From Ignavibacteriales bacterium (GTDB taxonomy: Bacteria; Bacteroidota; Ignavibacteria; Tepidaquicellales; Tepidaquicellaceae): a DNA stretch of 64,000 nucleotides. The notes beneath the pieces were generated by a model that saw nothing but the letters and a program-made list of their open reading frames with translations, had not been told where the DNA came from and did not search any database. This document shows positions 25,009 through 33,573 of the stretch, piece by piece. The position numbers and the translations under genes are program-made. Numbering within the stretch: position 1 is the first letter of the stretch; every line of letters begins with the position of its first letter. The DNA is taken from assembly GCA_020635255.1 (NCBI GenBank), contig JACKAC010000001.1, positions 62,001 to 126,000 of the forward strand, read 5' to 3'.

Positions 25009-25998
25009 ATGTCAGATTCAACAAATCACACAAATCATCATAAGGTGATTATAATTGGTTCAGGACCGGCTGGATTTACTGCAGCTCTTTATACAGCGCG
25101 GGCTAACTTAGATCCGATAATGTTCGAGGGTAATCAACCCGGGGGACAATTAATGATTACAACAGATGTTGAAAATTATCCGGGGTTTGAACACGGGATC
25201 ATGGGACCTGAATTGATGGATGTTATGAGAAAACAGGTGCACAGATTTGGAACTAAGTCGATATACAGATATATCAAGGAAGTGGATTTTTTAAACAGAC
25301 CTTTTAAGCTAACAGCAGATGATGGAACGATTTACACTGCAGATTCGGTGATCGTATCAACGGGTGCCAGCGCAAAGCTTCTTGGACTGGATTCAGAAAA
25401 TTATTTTATGGGATACGGTGTTTCGGCATGTGCCACTTGCGATGGGTTTTTCTTTAGAAACCAGCGTGTTGTAGTTGTTGGCGGTGGTGACACAGCTATG
25501 GAAGAAGCTGTTTACCTTACAAAGCACGCTAGCGAAGTTACCGTGATTCATAGAAGAGAAGAACTGAGAGCATCCAAAATTATGCAGGAAAGAGCTCTTA
25601 ATAATCCTAAGATCAAATTTTTATTTAATACAGTTATTGATGAAGTGATGGGGAAGACTGAAGGAGAGAAAAAAACCGTTACCGGAATTAAACTAAAGCA
25701 CACAAAGACCGGTGAGGAAAGTGAAATGGACGTCGAGGGAGTATTTATCGCGATCGGACACCAGCCAAATACACAAATATTTGATGGACAGCTGGATATG
25801 GACGATGTGGGCTATATTATTACAAAGAAATCTTCTAGCGAGACAAATATCCCTGGAATTTTTGCATGTGGTGATGCACAGGACAGTATTTACAGACAGG
25901 CTATAACTGCTGCCGGTACAGGATGTATGGCCGCAATCGATGCAGAGAGGTATCTAGAAAAACTGGAACACGCAGCAAAGCATGAAGCACAAAGCTAA
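25009..25998 (+). CDS. trxB: Thioredoxin-disulfide reductase
   Basis: A 329-residue FAD and NADPH enzyme that reduces thioredoxin. The FAD-binding VIIGSGPAGFTAALYTARA lies at about residues 13-31, the redox pair Cys141-A-T-Cys144 in CATCDG, the NADPH site VVVGGGDTAMEEAVYL, the phosphate-binding HRRxxxRAS as VIHRREELRAS, and the second FAD motif PGIFACGDAQD. All catalytic parts are intact. It has a His-rich start (SDSTNHTNHHK) not needed for function. A hypothetical role next to a TPR lipoprotein is not indicated beyond co-transcription. Confidence 0.95.
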   Translation: MSDSTNHTNHHKVIIIGSGPAGFTAALYTARANLDPIMFEGNQPGGQLMITTDVENYPGFEHGIMGPELMDVMRKQVHRFGTKSIYRYIKEVDFLNRPFKLTADDGTIYTADSVIVSTGASAKLLGLDSENYFMGYGVSACATCDGFFFRNQRVVVVGGGDTAMEEAVYLTKHASEVTVIHRREELRASKIMQERALNNPKIKFLFNTVIDEVMGKTEGEKKTVTGIKLKHTKTGEESEMDVEGVFIAIGHQPNTQIFDGQLDMDDVGYIITKKSSSETNIPGIFACGDAQDSIYRQAITAAGTGCMAAIDAERYLEKLEHAAKHEAQS

Positions 25999-26027
25999 AA
26001 TAAGGCAGTAAATTAAATTATAAAGAT

Positions 26028-27218
26028 ATGCCGTATTATTATAAAATGGGAGAGATCCCACAGAAGAGACATACTCAGTTCAGACAGCCCGACGGTTCTC
26101 TATACAAGGAAGAACTATTTTCAACTATAGGATTTGATAGCATTTATACAAATGCTTATCACATCAATTCACCCGCAAGGATAGAAGGTATAGATGATAA
26201 GGTCGAAAGGATCGTTATACAGGAGTGGGACGAGTCATCTCTTCGTCCTTACCACTTCAGGACAAAGGAACTCGAGCCACAGGGCGATGTCCTTACTGGC
26301 AGAAAACCGATAATGTATAATAACGACTTTGTCATGACGGTTTGCAGGCCATCGGACAAGATGAATTACTTTTACAAAAACGCTATGGCGGATGAGGTGA
26401 TTTTTGTCCATGAAGGACAGGGTGTGCTTGAGACAAATCTTGGTTATCTTCCATACAAGGAAGGTGATTATATCGTTATCCCGCGAAGTGTCATTTACAG
26501 ACTAAACTTTGATACACAGCCTAGACTGTTGATATTTGAAGCAAATGGTCCAATAAGAACTCCGAGCAGGTATAGAAACCAGTTTGGTCAGCTTCTCGAA
26601 CACTCACCGTTCTGCGAACGGGATATACATCCTCCGACAGAACTGGTCACGATTGACGAGAAAGGTGATTTTGTTGTAAAAGTTAAGAAGGGCGAGAAAG
26701 TAGTATCCATACATTATGATTTTCATCCGTTCGATGTAGTCGGATGGGACGGATTCTATTATCCGTGGATATTTAATATAAACGATTTTATGCCTATAAC
26801 CGGAAAGATCCATATGCCTCCTCCGATACACCAGACATTTGCGGGTCCTGGATTTGTAATTTGTTCGTTCATGCCAAGGATGCTTGATTATCATCCGGAT
26901 GCTGTGCCAATTCCTTATAACCACAGCAACGTTGATTCGGATGAAATGCTGTATTATGTGGATGGTAACTTCTCCAGCAGAAAAGGTGTAGAATTCGGGT
27001 CGATCAGTCTTCATCCAAACGGAATACCTCACGGTCCTCATCCCGGCACTGTAGAGAAAGCGCTAGGAGCAAAGGAAACGAAGGAGACCGCTGTTATGCT
27101 TGATACTTTCCGTCCTGTTAAGCTGGCAAAGTTTGCAGAAACCATTAATGACCCAAGTTATTACCTTAGCTGGAGGGAAGAATTACAACAGCTCGTGGAT
27201 GATGAAACATCCGGTTAG
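26028..27218 (+). CDS. hmgA: Homogentisate 1,2-dioxygenase
   Basis: A 396-residue cupin-fold, non-heme iron enzyme that opens the aromatic ring of homogentisate to maleylacetoacetate in tyrosine breakdown. The start YKMGEIPQKRHTQFRQPDG, the middle GWDGFYYPWIFNINDFMPIT and the metal-site region HSNVDSDEMLYYVDG followed by HPNGIPHGPHPG match the family; the Glu in SDEM and the His residues are the expected iron ligands. Length is slightly shorter than the ~440 of eukaryotic forms. No other tyrosine-degradation gene (hppD, fumarylacetoacetase) lies beside it. It leads a same-strand cluster of ligases. Confidence 0.9.
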   Translation: MPYYYKMGEIPQKRHTQFRQPDGSLYKEELFSTIGFDSIYTNAYHINSPARIEGIDDKVERIVIQEWDESSLRPYHFRTKELEPQGDVLTGRKPIMYNNDFVMTVCRPSDKMNYFYKNAMADEVIFVHEGQGVLETNLGYLPYKEGDYIVIPRSVIYRLNFDTQPRLLIFEANGPIRTPSRYRNQFGQLLEHSPFCERDIHPPTELVTIDEKGDFVVKVKKGEKVVSIHYDFHPFDVVGWDGFYYPWIFNINDFMPITGKIHMPPPIHQTFAGPGFVICSFMPRMLDYHPDAVPIPYNHSNVDSDEMLYYVDGNFSSRKGVEFGSISLHPNGIPHGPHPGTVEKALGAKETKETAVMLDTFRPVKLAKFAETINDPSYYLSWREELQQLVDDETSG

Positions 27219-27244
27219 ATTAATAAATAAATTTCCATGAATAT

Positions 27245-28084
27245 TTGATACATCCTGTAAAAGCTGCAATAATAGATCTATACGACAACGAACCCAATCA
27301 GGGTATGCGTTGTATTATGGATATCCTTAATGCTACCGACTGCAAAGTTCAGGAGATTCCCCTTGAATATAAAAGATTCAATACTCGCGCCGACAATGAA
27401 CTACCCGGTTTAGATTATGACATTTACATTTCATCAGGCGGTCCCGGAAGCCCTTTCTCTGGTGAAGGGCAGGAATGGGAGAAGAATTACTTTAACCTTC
27501 TTGATAAGATCATGCAGAATAATGATACTTTCGGAGCTGGTAAGAAGTTTATTTTCTTTATATGTCATTCGTTCCAGATGATGTGCAGGTATTTCCAGCT
27601 TGCCGAAATAGTTAAGCGGGAGAACCGGGCGTTCGGTATATTTCCCATTTTTAAAACTACTCAGGGCGAAATGGATCCTTTATTTGGTCCTCTTCCAAAT
27701 CCATTCTACGGTGCTGATTTTAGAGAATGGCAGGTCCTTTATCCTGATAAGAAGGTTTTCGATGATTTGGGTGCGAAACTACTTGCCATTGAAAGGATAC
27801 GGGAGAAATATCCAGATAAAAGAGCTATCATGGCTGTTCGTATCTCTCCGGAAATTGTAGGCACACAATTTCATCCTGAGGCAGATCCTCCTAGCATGTA
27901 TCACCACTTTAGACAGCCGGAGAGAAAACAACAGGTTGTGGATGAATACGACGAAAAGACCTATTTTGATATGATTGCTCACCTGGAAAATCCTGATAAT
28001 ATTTCTTTAACGAGAGAAACTGTGTTACCTGAGTTTCTTTTCAACGCTATCGGCAGTCTAAGACTAGAAGAACTTCCTGCATAA
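27245..28084 (+). CDS. Class I glutamine amidotransferase-like protein
   Basis: A 279-residue protein with a TTG start, 26 nt after the dioxygenase. The GATase fold is shown by YISSGGPGSP, the nucleophile region FFICHSFQMMCRYF (Cys107 in the place of the usual GICLG-Q) and the GTQFHPEADP stretch giving the His-Pro-Glu of the triad. The nucleophile loop ICHSFQ is unusual. Such domains release ammonia from glutamine or, in relatives, hydrolyse gamma-glutamyl bonds. Since ATP-grasp and GCS2 ligases follow, I infer a role in making or trimming a gamma-glutamyl or amide product. Confidence 0.8.
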   Translation: MIHPVKAAIIDLYDNEPNQGMRCIMDILNATDCKVQEIPLEYKRFNTRADNELPGLDYDIYISSGGPGSPFSGEGQEWEKNYFNLLDKIMQNNDTFGAGKKFIFFICHSFQMMCRYFQLAEIVKRENRAFGIFPIFKTTQGEMDPLFGPLPNPFYGADFREWQVLYPDKKVFDDLGAKLLAIERIREKYPDKRAIMAVRISPEIVGTQFHPEADPPSMYHHFRQPERKQQVVDEYDEKTYFDMIAHLENPDNISLTRETVLPEFLFNAIGSLRLEELPA

Positions 28085-28175
28085 TTTGTTTCCTTTATAC
28101 TCAATTCTATTTTAGTTAAATTACCTTTTGATTTCTCTCCTATGATTATTAAACATATAAATATATAATAGCTTA

Positions 28176-29153
28176 ATGAAAAAAATTGGTATATTATTTG
28201 GTCAGGAAAACACTTTTCCACCTGCATTTGTGGACAGAGTAAATACTAAACTTCGTGAGATGGGGATTGATGATATATATGCGGAATTTGTAAAAATAAA
28301 TAAAGTTATACAATCTGAACCCACAGGGTATGCTGTTATTCTGGATAGGATTTCCCATGATGTACCTTTCTACAGGGGATACCTGAAGAATGAGGCAATT
28401 ACTGGAACAGCCGTTTTGAATAATCCCTTTTGGTGGAGCGCCGACGAAAAGTTTTTTAATAATGCCCTTGCCGTAAGGTTGGGAGTCCCGGTTCCAAAGA
28501 CCGTATTACTCCCGTCAAATAAAAATCCCCAGGATACCAGCGCAGAATCGTTCAGAAATCTTGAATTCCCCCTCGATTGGGAAGGGATATTCAATTATAT
28601 TGGATTTCCAGCTTATTTTAAACCCTTTTCCGGTGGCGGCTGGAAAAGCGTTTACAAAGTCGAAAGCCCAGAAGACTTTTTTGAGAAATATGAAGAAACA
28701 GGTGACCTTGTGATGATGCTTCAGGAGGAGATAAAGTTCGAATCATATTTCAGATGTTATTGTATTGACAGGCGCGATGTAAAGATAATGCCATATGAAC
28801 CTAGGAACCCGCACCATCTCCGTTATATCACTGATGAAGTGCATACGGACCCGGCTCTGCTTGAAAAGATTCATGAATATGTTCTTATTTTGAATAACGG
28901 ACTCGGGTACGATTTTAATACCGTTGAATTTGCCGTAAGAGATGGCATTCCGATCGCGATTGACTTTTGTAACCCGGCGCCCGATGCTGATCTAAATTCT
29001 GTCGGGACAGAGAATTTTGAATGGGTGGTCGAAGCAGCGGCAGATATGGCAATAAGAAGAGCATTACGTCATAAAGACGGTATGAATAATCTTACTTGGG
29101 GGGATTTTATAAGGACATATTCAAATGATATTCCTTTTAAAACGTTGGCATGA
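28176..29153 (+). CDS. ATP-grasp ligase
   Basis: A 325-residue protein with an N-terminal Rossmann-like pre-ATP domain (KKIGILFGQENTFPPAF) and an ATP-grasp domain from about residue 95. Visible signs are FPAYFKPFSGGGWKSVYKV (lysine and glycine-rich loop that hold ATP), VMMLQEEIKFESYFR and the Mg-binding end NTVEFAVRDGIPIAIDFCNP followed by DADLNSVG. ATP-grasp ligases join a carboxylate to an amine through an acylphosphate. Start 28176 is supported by an ATG after an AT-rich 91-nt gap that may hold a promoter. It heads a tight run of genes, 15 nt ahead of the YCII gene. Confidence 0.85.
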   Translation: MKKIGILFGQENTFPPAFVDRVNTKLREMGIDDIYAEFVKINKVIQSEPTGYAVILDRISHDVPFYRGYLKNEAITGTAVLNNPFWWSADEKFFNNALAVRLGVPVPKTVLLPSNKNPQDTSAESFRNLEFPLDWEGIFNYIGFPAYFKPFSGGGWKSVYKVESPEDFFEKYEETGDLVMMLQEEIKFESYFRCYCIDRRDVKIMPYEPRNPHHLRYITDEVHTDPALLEKIHEYVLILNNGLGYDFNTVEFAVRDGIPIAIDFCNPAPDADLNSVGTENFEWVVEAAADMAIRRALRHKDGMNNLTWGDFIRTYSNDIPFKTLA

Positions 29154-29168
29154 TGCTCATGTGTAAGT

Positions 29169-29480
29169 ATGAAAGACTATAGAAAATTATTTATTGTCAA
29201 AAGAAAAGGTGGAAAGGCATGGAATTATGAAAAAGATCTATACCAACAGGAAGGCTGGAATGAACATGCACAGTTTATGAACGGTTTGGCTGAAGAGGGA
29301 TTCGTTCTGTTAGGTGGCCCAACTGGTAAAAATGGTGAGACTACACTTATAATTGATGCAAATGATGAAGCTGAAATAAGGAATAAATTCGCGGATGATA
29401 GTTGGAGCAAAACGGATTTGCTTGAGATTGCAGAAATCATACCGTGGATCATTTTGTTGCAGCATAAAAGTAACCTTTAA
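29169..29480 (+). CDS. YCII-like domain protein
   Basis: A 103-residue ferredoxin-like-fold protein. WNEHAQFMNGLAEEGFVLLGGP is the YCII pattern (His in H-x-x-F-M, then Glu-Gly and Gly-Gly-Pro), followed by TTLIIDANDEAEIRNKF and DDSWSKTDLLEI. In known YCII proteins the His and an Asp are thought to catalyse small reactions such as lactonisation or dehalogenation; that is only an analogy. It sits between the ATP-grasp and GCS2 ligases with 15-17 nt gaps, so it belongs to their operon. Confidence 0.8.
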   Translation: MKDYRKLFIVKRKGGKAWNYEKDLYQQEGWNEHAQFMNGLAEEGFVLLGGPTGKNGETTLIIDANDEAEIRNKFADDSWSKTDLLEIAEIIPWIILLQHKSNL

Positions 29481-29497
29481 ACGCAGTAAATAAAAAT

Positions 29498-30601
29498 ATG
29501 CTCTATACATTAGGAATAGAGGAGGAATTTCAGATAGTTGATCCTGAATCACGGGAATTGCATTCTCACGTCCAGCAGATATTTGACAGCTCGGATGAAA
29601 ATTTGAAGGAGAAGCTGAAACCGGAAATGCACAGGTCCGTTGTCGAGATAGGTACGAATATCTGCAAAGATATTAAAGAAGCACGTGAGGAAGTTATAAA
29701 TATGAGAACATCGGTTGCTAAACTGGCAGCCAATAGTGGTTTAAAGATCGCCGCTGCAGGCACACATCCTTTCACACACTGGAAAGATGTTCTCATAACC
29801 GAAAACCCGCGGTACGAAGAGATAGTGAACGAGATGAGGGAAGTCGCGAGAGCTAATCTTATTTTTGGACTTCATGTTCACGTCGGAATTCAAAACAGAG
29901 AGCTTGGAATTCAGATCATGAACGCAGCACGGTATTTTATTCCGCACATATTCGCGTTATCTACTAATTCACCATTCTGGCTGGGAAGAGATACAGGATT
30001 TAAGTCTTACAGGGTAAAGGTTTTTGATAAATTTCCCCGCACCGGCATTCCTGATTACTTCTCCAGTGTTGCCGATCACGATAACTTTATAAATCTCCTC
30101 ATTAAAACCAATTGTATAGATAACGCCAAGAAAGTCTGGTGGGATATACGTCTACATCCGTTTTTTGACACATTGGAATTCCGAGTTTGTGATGTTGTGA
30201 TGAGAGTTGACGAGACTATTGCGCTAGCTGCATTAATACAGGCTGTTGTAGTGAAGCTGCACAAACTCATCCAGCAAAACCTTGGATTCAGAATATACCG
30301 CAGAGGGTTAATTAACGAAAATAAATGGAGAGCTTCAAGGTATGGGATTGGTGGTAAGCTTATAGATTTTGGTAAGCAAGAAGAGGTAAATTTCATTTCT
30401 CTTGCCCATGAATTGCTTGATTTTATAGACGATGTTGTGGATGAATTAGATAGTAGAGAAGAAGTTAGTTATATTTTCAAGATTCTGGAGGAAGGAACCG
30501 GTGCCGACAGACAGTTAAATGTTTATAATGAAACAAAGAATCTTAAAAAAGTTGTGGACTACATAATAGAACAAACATATATAGGATTGGATCTGGATTA
30601 G
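29498..30601 (+). CDS. GCS2-type carboxylate-amine ligase (YbdK-like)
   Basis: A 367-residue ligase. The start LYTLGIEEEFQIVDPESREL is the family hallmark: GxEEEF with Glu residues binding Mg-ATP. NLIFGLHVHVGI and the final region EALHLF-type RASRYGIGGKLIDFG match GCS2 (gamma-glutamylcysteine-ligase type 2) proteins. Such enzymes link Glu or another acid to an amine at the expense of ATP; the substrate of non-GSH members is mostly unknown. It directly abuts the aminopeptidase (stop at 30601, ATG at 30602). Confidence 0.85.
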   Translation: MLYTLGIEEEFQIVDPESRELHSHVQQIFDSSDENLKEKLKPEMHRSVVEIGTNICKDIKEAREEVINMRTSVAKLAANSGLKIAAAGTHPFTHWKDVLITENPRYEEIVNEMREVARANLIFGLHVHVGIQNRELGIQIMNAARYFIPHIFALSTNSPFWLGRDTGFKSYRVKVFDKFPRTGIPDYFSSVADHDNFINLLIKTNCIDNAKKVWWDIRLHPFFDTLEFRVCDVVMRVDETIALAALIQAVVVKLHKLIQQNLGFRIYRRGLINENKWRASRYGIGGKLIDFGKQEEVNFISLAHELLDFIDDVVDELDSREEVSYIFKILEEGTGADRQLNVYNETKNLKKVVDYIIEQTYIGLDLD

Positions 30602-31621
30602 ATGGCTATAGACATTACGGAAATTGATTTTGATACGGAGCTTTCGGAGGGAGCATACAACGCTGTAAATATTTGCTTGAGAGTTAAACCCGAAGAAAGA
30701 GTTACGGTTATTACTGATTCCGAATCCCTTGGTATTGCAGCGTCCCTCTCAGCTGAACTCGATAAAGTCGGCTCTGAATATAAAGTATTTGTTCTGGAAG
30801 ATTATGTGAACAGGCCAACAAAATACATGCCTCACGATATACTCGATCATCTTTCAAAATCTAATGTTAGTATCTTTGCGGCACAGGCTCAACAGGGAGA
30901 ATTACAGTCGCGGGTACAGATGACAGCGGTCGTCGATCAGTACAGGATTAGGCACGCGCACATGGTCAATATTACCGAAGCAATTATGAAAGAAGGAATG
31001 CGTGCGGATTTCCTTAAAGTGGATGATATTAGCACCAGGCTTATCGATATTGCCTCAAAAGCAAAAATAATAAAAGCTACCTCAAAAGGCGGAACAGACA
31101 TTACTGCTGAATTTTCACCAAAACTGAAATGGTTAAAAACCAGTGGCCTTATAAGTGTAAATAAATGGGGAAATCTTCCAGGCGGTGAAATATTTACTTC
31201 GCCATTTACTGTAAACGGACATTTTGTTGTGGATGGAGTTGTTGGAGATTATCTTTGCAGAAAATACGGTGATTTGAATGAAACACCACTGTATATTGAT
31301 ATACAGGATTCAAGAATAGTAAAATTAGCCTGCGATAACGAAGAGCTGTTAAAAGAGTTTACGGATTATACAATGACCGACGAAAACAGTAACAGAGTAG
31401 GGGAGTTTGCTATAGGAACAAATATTGCCTTAAATGGAGTAATAGGAAATATTTTACAGGATGAAAAGCTGCCAAGTATACATATGGCCTTTGGACATCC
31501 ATACTCAGAGCATACAGGCGCTAACTGGTCTTCCTCCACCCATATCGATTGTGTAGGTACACAATTCGATATTTGGGCTGATGATAAAAAAGTAATGGAA
31601 AATGGGGAGTTCCTAATTTAA
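30602..31621 (+). CDS. M29-family-like aminopeptidase
   Basis: A 339-residue protein lacking a signal peptide. The C-terminal half has the metal-site layout of M29 (thermophilic) aminopeptidases: NRVGEFAIGTN with Glu, then LPSIHMAFGHPYSEHTGAN with His residues, and STHIDCVGTQFDIW with His-Asp. The N-terminal half (VKPEERVTVITDSESLGIAA) matches the family's binding domain. M29 enzymes remove N-terminal amino acids using two Zn or Co ions. It abuts the GCS2 ligase without a gap, which suggests that it processes a precursor or trims the ligase product. Confidence 0.8.
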   Translation: MAIDITEIDFDTELSEGAYNAVNICLRVKPEERVTVITDSESLGIAASLSAELDKVGSEYKVFVLEDYVNRPTKYMPHDILDHLSKSNVSIFAAQAQQGELQSRVQMTAVVDQYRIRHAHMVNITEAIMKEGMRADFLKVDDISTRLIDIASKAKIIKATSKGGTDITAEFSPKLKWLKTSGLISVNKWGNLPGGEIFTSPFTVNGHFVVDGVVGDYLCRKYGDLNETPLYIDIQDSRIVKLACDNEELLKEFTDYTMTDENSNRVGEFAIGTNIALNGVIGNILQDEKLPSIHMAFGHPYSEHTGANWSSSTHIDCVGTQFDIWADDKKVMENGEFLI

Positions 31622-31632
31622 AATACTGATAT

Positions 31633-32037
31633 ATGAAAGCTAAATTCGGTTTTTTAGTTTTATTATTCTTGGGTCTTTCTTTATGCTCCTGCAATAAAGA
31701 CGAAGGCAATGATGTAACGGGGACGCAATCAGGAGGAAATCATAATCCCAATACACCTTCAGATCCTAACCCATCCGATGCTGCAACGGGAGTTAATAGA
31801 AACTTGACTTTATCATGGAATTGCTCTGACCCCGATCCCTCTGACACAGTTAGCTATGATATTTATGCTGGAATATCTAATCCTCCGAATACCATTATTT
31901 CAAATGAACAATTATCTAAAACTTTATATGTCGGAATTGTTGCGGCTAATACAAAATTTTACTGGAAAGTTGTTGCTAAAGATAACCATGGTCTATATAC
32001 CGATGGTCCAATTTGGAGTTTTACTACATCACCGTAA
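31633..32037 (+). CDS. Lipoprotein with one fibronectin type III-like domain
   Basis: A 134-residue protein with a lipobox (LGLSLCSCNKDEG) and a linker rich in Asn, Pro, Asp and Gly, followed by an Ig-like FN3 domain (about 45-132): AATGVNRNLTLSWNCSDPDP, VSYDIYAG, LYVGIVAANTKFYWKVVAKD and a final PIWSFTTS. Such small domains occur on surface proteins of this phylum. It lies 11 nt after the aminopeptidase and 12 nt before the next ATG, but its place in the pathway is unclear; it may be a chance insert in the operon. Confidence 0.8.
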   Translation: MKAKFGFLVLLFLGLSLCSCNKDEGNDVTGTQSGGNHNPNTPSDPNPSDAATGVNRNLTLSWNCSDPDPSDTVSYDIYAGISNPPNTIISNEQLSKTLYVGIVAANTKFYWKVVAKDNHGLYTDGPIWSFTTSP

Positions 32038-32049
32038 TATCGGTTGCGC

Positions 32050-33243
32050 ATGATAAAAGAACTTAGGGATAAATATAACAGAGAGTTTTCCGAAACTAGA
32101 TATAATGAATTTATTGAAGACCTGAACCGGAAAAACGGTACAAAGATAGAGTTTCGAATAGCTGAAACACCAATTTTTTTACCAAATGATCTGAAAAAGA
32201 GAATATTTAAAGGCATAGATGACATTGTAGGCACATTAACAAGAAGTGATTACTTAAGCAAAGTAGATAAAGCTGTCCCTTCTATTTTGATGGTTCCTAA
32301 TGAAACTCCTTATACTGAAACTCTCTCAATAGATTTTGCAATATGTAAGGACGATGATGGGAATCTTGTCCCAAAGCTGATTGAGATGCAGGGGTTTCCT
32401 TCTCTATATTTTTATCAGCTTTTATTGAACAGGGAATACCGAGAGTTTTTTGACATCCCGGGAGAAATGGAAAATTATTTCAGCGGATTAGATGAAGAAG
32501 GCTATATTGCTAAAATGAGAGAAACAATAGTAGGTGATACACCTGATGAGAATGTTATTCTGCTTGAAATAGAGCCCCAAAAACAAAAAACGTACATTGA
32601 TTTTGTAATGACTGAAAGGATGCTTGGGATTAATCACGTTTGTATTTCTGACGTAATAAAGGAAGATCGAAAACTGTTTTACAATAAGAATGGGAAGAAA
32701 ATTCCTATAGAAAGAATCTATAACAGGGTTATCTTTGATGAGCTCTTAGCAAGAAAAGATATTGATTATAAATTCAGATTCCAGGATGATCTCGATGTAA
32801 AATGGGTACCTCACCCAAATTGGTTTTTTAAGATCAGCAAATACTCACTTCCTTTTCTAAAGAGTGAAGTTGTACCGGAAGCGGAATTCCTAAGTGATTT
32901 TACTGAATATCCACCTGATCTTGAAAATTATATTTTAAAACCATTGTTTTCTTTTGCTGGAAGTGGTGTAGTATTTGACGTTACACCCGAGATTCTTGAT
33001 GCAATATACGATAAATCATCATATATATTACAAAAGAAGATAGAGTATACCCCGGTCATTGAAACAATGGATATCCCGGCAAAAGCTGAAATAAGAATTA
33101 TGATGATATGGGATAAAGAAAAAGAAACCTATATTCCCGTTATAAACCTTGTAAGGCTGGGCAAAGGGAAAATGATGGGAGTAGATTTCAATAAAAACAA
33201 AACTTGGGTCGGTTCAAGCATTGGCTACTTTGAGCCGGATTGA
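32050..33243 (+). CDS. Divergent ATP-grasp-like protein of unknown function
   Basis: An upstream TTG at 32044 is also in frame; I take the ATG at 32050 (397 residues). The middle has IDFAICKDDDGNLVPKLIEMQGFPSL (acidic core in pieces), and the last part reads NYILKPLFSFAGSGVVFDV, YILQKKIEYTPV and AEIRIMMIWDKEKE, close to ATP-grasp strands: Lys in ILKPL, glycine-rich SFAGSG, Gln-Lys instead of the usual Glu-x-x-Ile, and EIR. The order of parts suggests a permuted or very diverged ATP-grasp, as in peptide-joining ligases. It closes the operon that begins with the ATP-grasp gene at 28176. Confidence in the fold is moderate. Confidence 0.6.
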   Translation: MIKELRDKYNREFSETRYNEFIEDLNRKNGTKIEFRIAETPIFLPNDLKKRIFKGIDDIVGTLTRSDYLSKVDKAVPSILMVPNETPYTETLSIDFAICKDDDGNLVPKLIEMQGFPSLYFYQLLLNREYREFFDIPGEMENYFSGLDEEGYIAKMRETIVGDTPDENVILLEIEPQKQKTYIDFVMTERMLGINHVCISDVIKEDRKLFYNKNGKKIPIERIYNRVIFDELLARKDIDYKFRFQDDLDVKWVPHPNWFFKISKYSLPFLKSEVVPEAEFLSDFTEYPPDLENYILKPLFSFAGSGVVFDVTPEILDAIYDKSSYILQKKIEYTPVIETMDIPAKAEIRIMMIWDKEKETYIPVINLVRLGKGKMMGVDFNKNKTWVGSSIGYFEPD

Positions 33244-33438
33244 TCATTTTAATTTCTTTATTGATATCTCGTAATAATCAGACGCAATAGTCATATCCTC
33301 CACTTTTCTTAGGTCACATTTCTTATATTCACATTTTAGAATAGACACTATTTTTTCCTTAAGATCTTCATCTAATTCGATAGATATTTCCTTTCCATTA
33401 AAATGGATATAGATTGATGTTGATTGAGAGTCCGCCAT
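33244..33438 (-). CDS. Small acidic hypothetical protein
   Basis: An ATG at 33438 gives 64 residues; a TTG at 33459 is possible but less likely. The product starts ADSQSTSIYIHFNGKEISIE, alternating strands and one helix (LDEDLKEKIVSILK), with two Cys (KCEYKKC) near the middle. No family recognised. It is the last of a minus-strand group after the AAA+ ATPase gene, with a 135-nt gap. Confidence 0.45.
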   Translation of the reverse strand: MADSQSTSIYIHFNGKEISIELDEDLKEKIVSILKCEYKKCDLRKVEDMTIASDYYEISIKKLK

Positions 33439-33573
33439 AATTTGCTTTTTAATTGGCAAAATGGTAGTTATAGCTTCACTCGTTTTGTTTAGTTTACGAA
33501 GGCTGTGGTAATTGTTATATTAAATTTCCTGGTTTAAATCCAAAGAATCAATATTAATAAAATACGAAACCCT

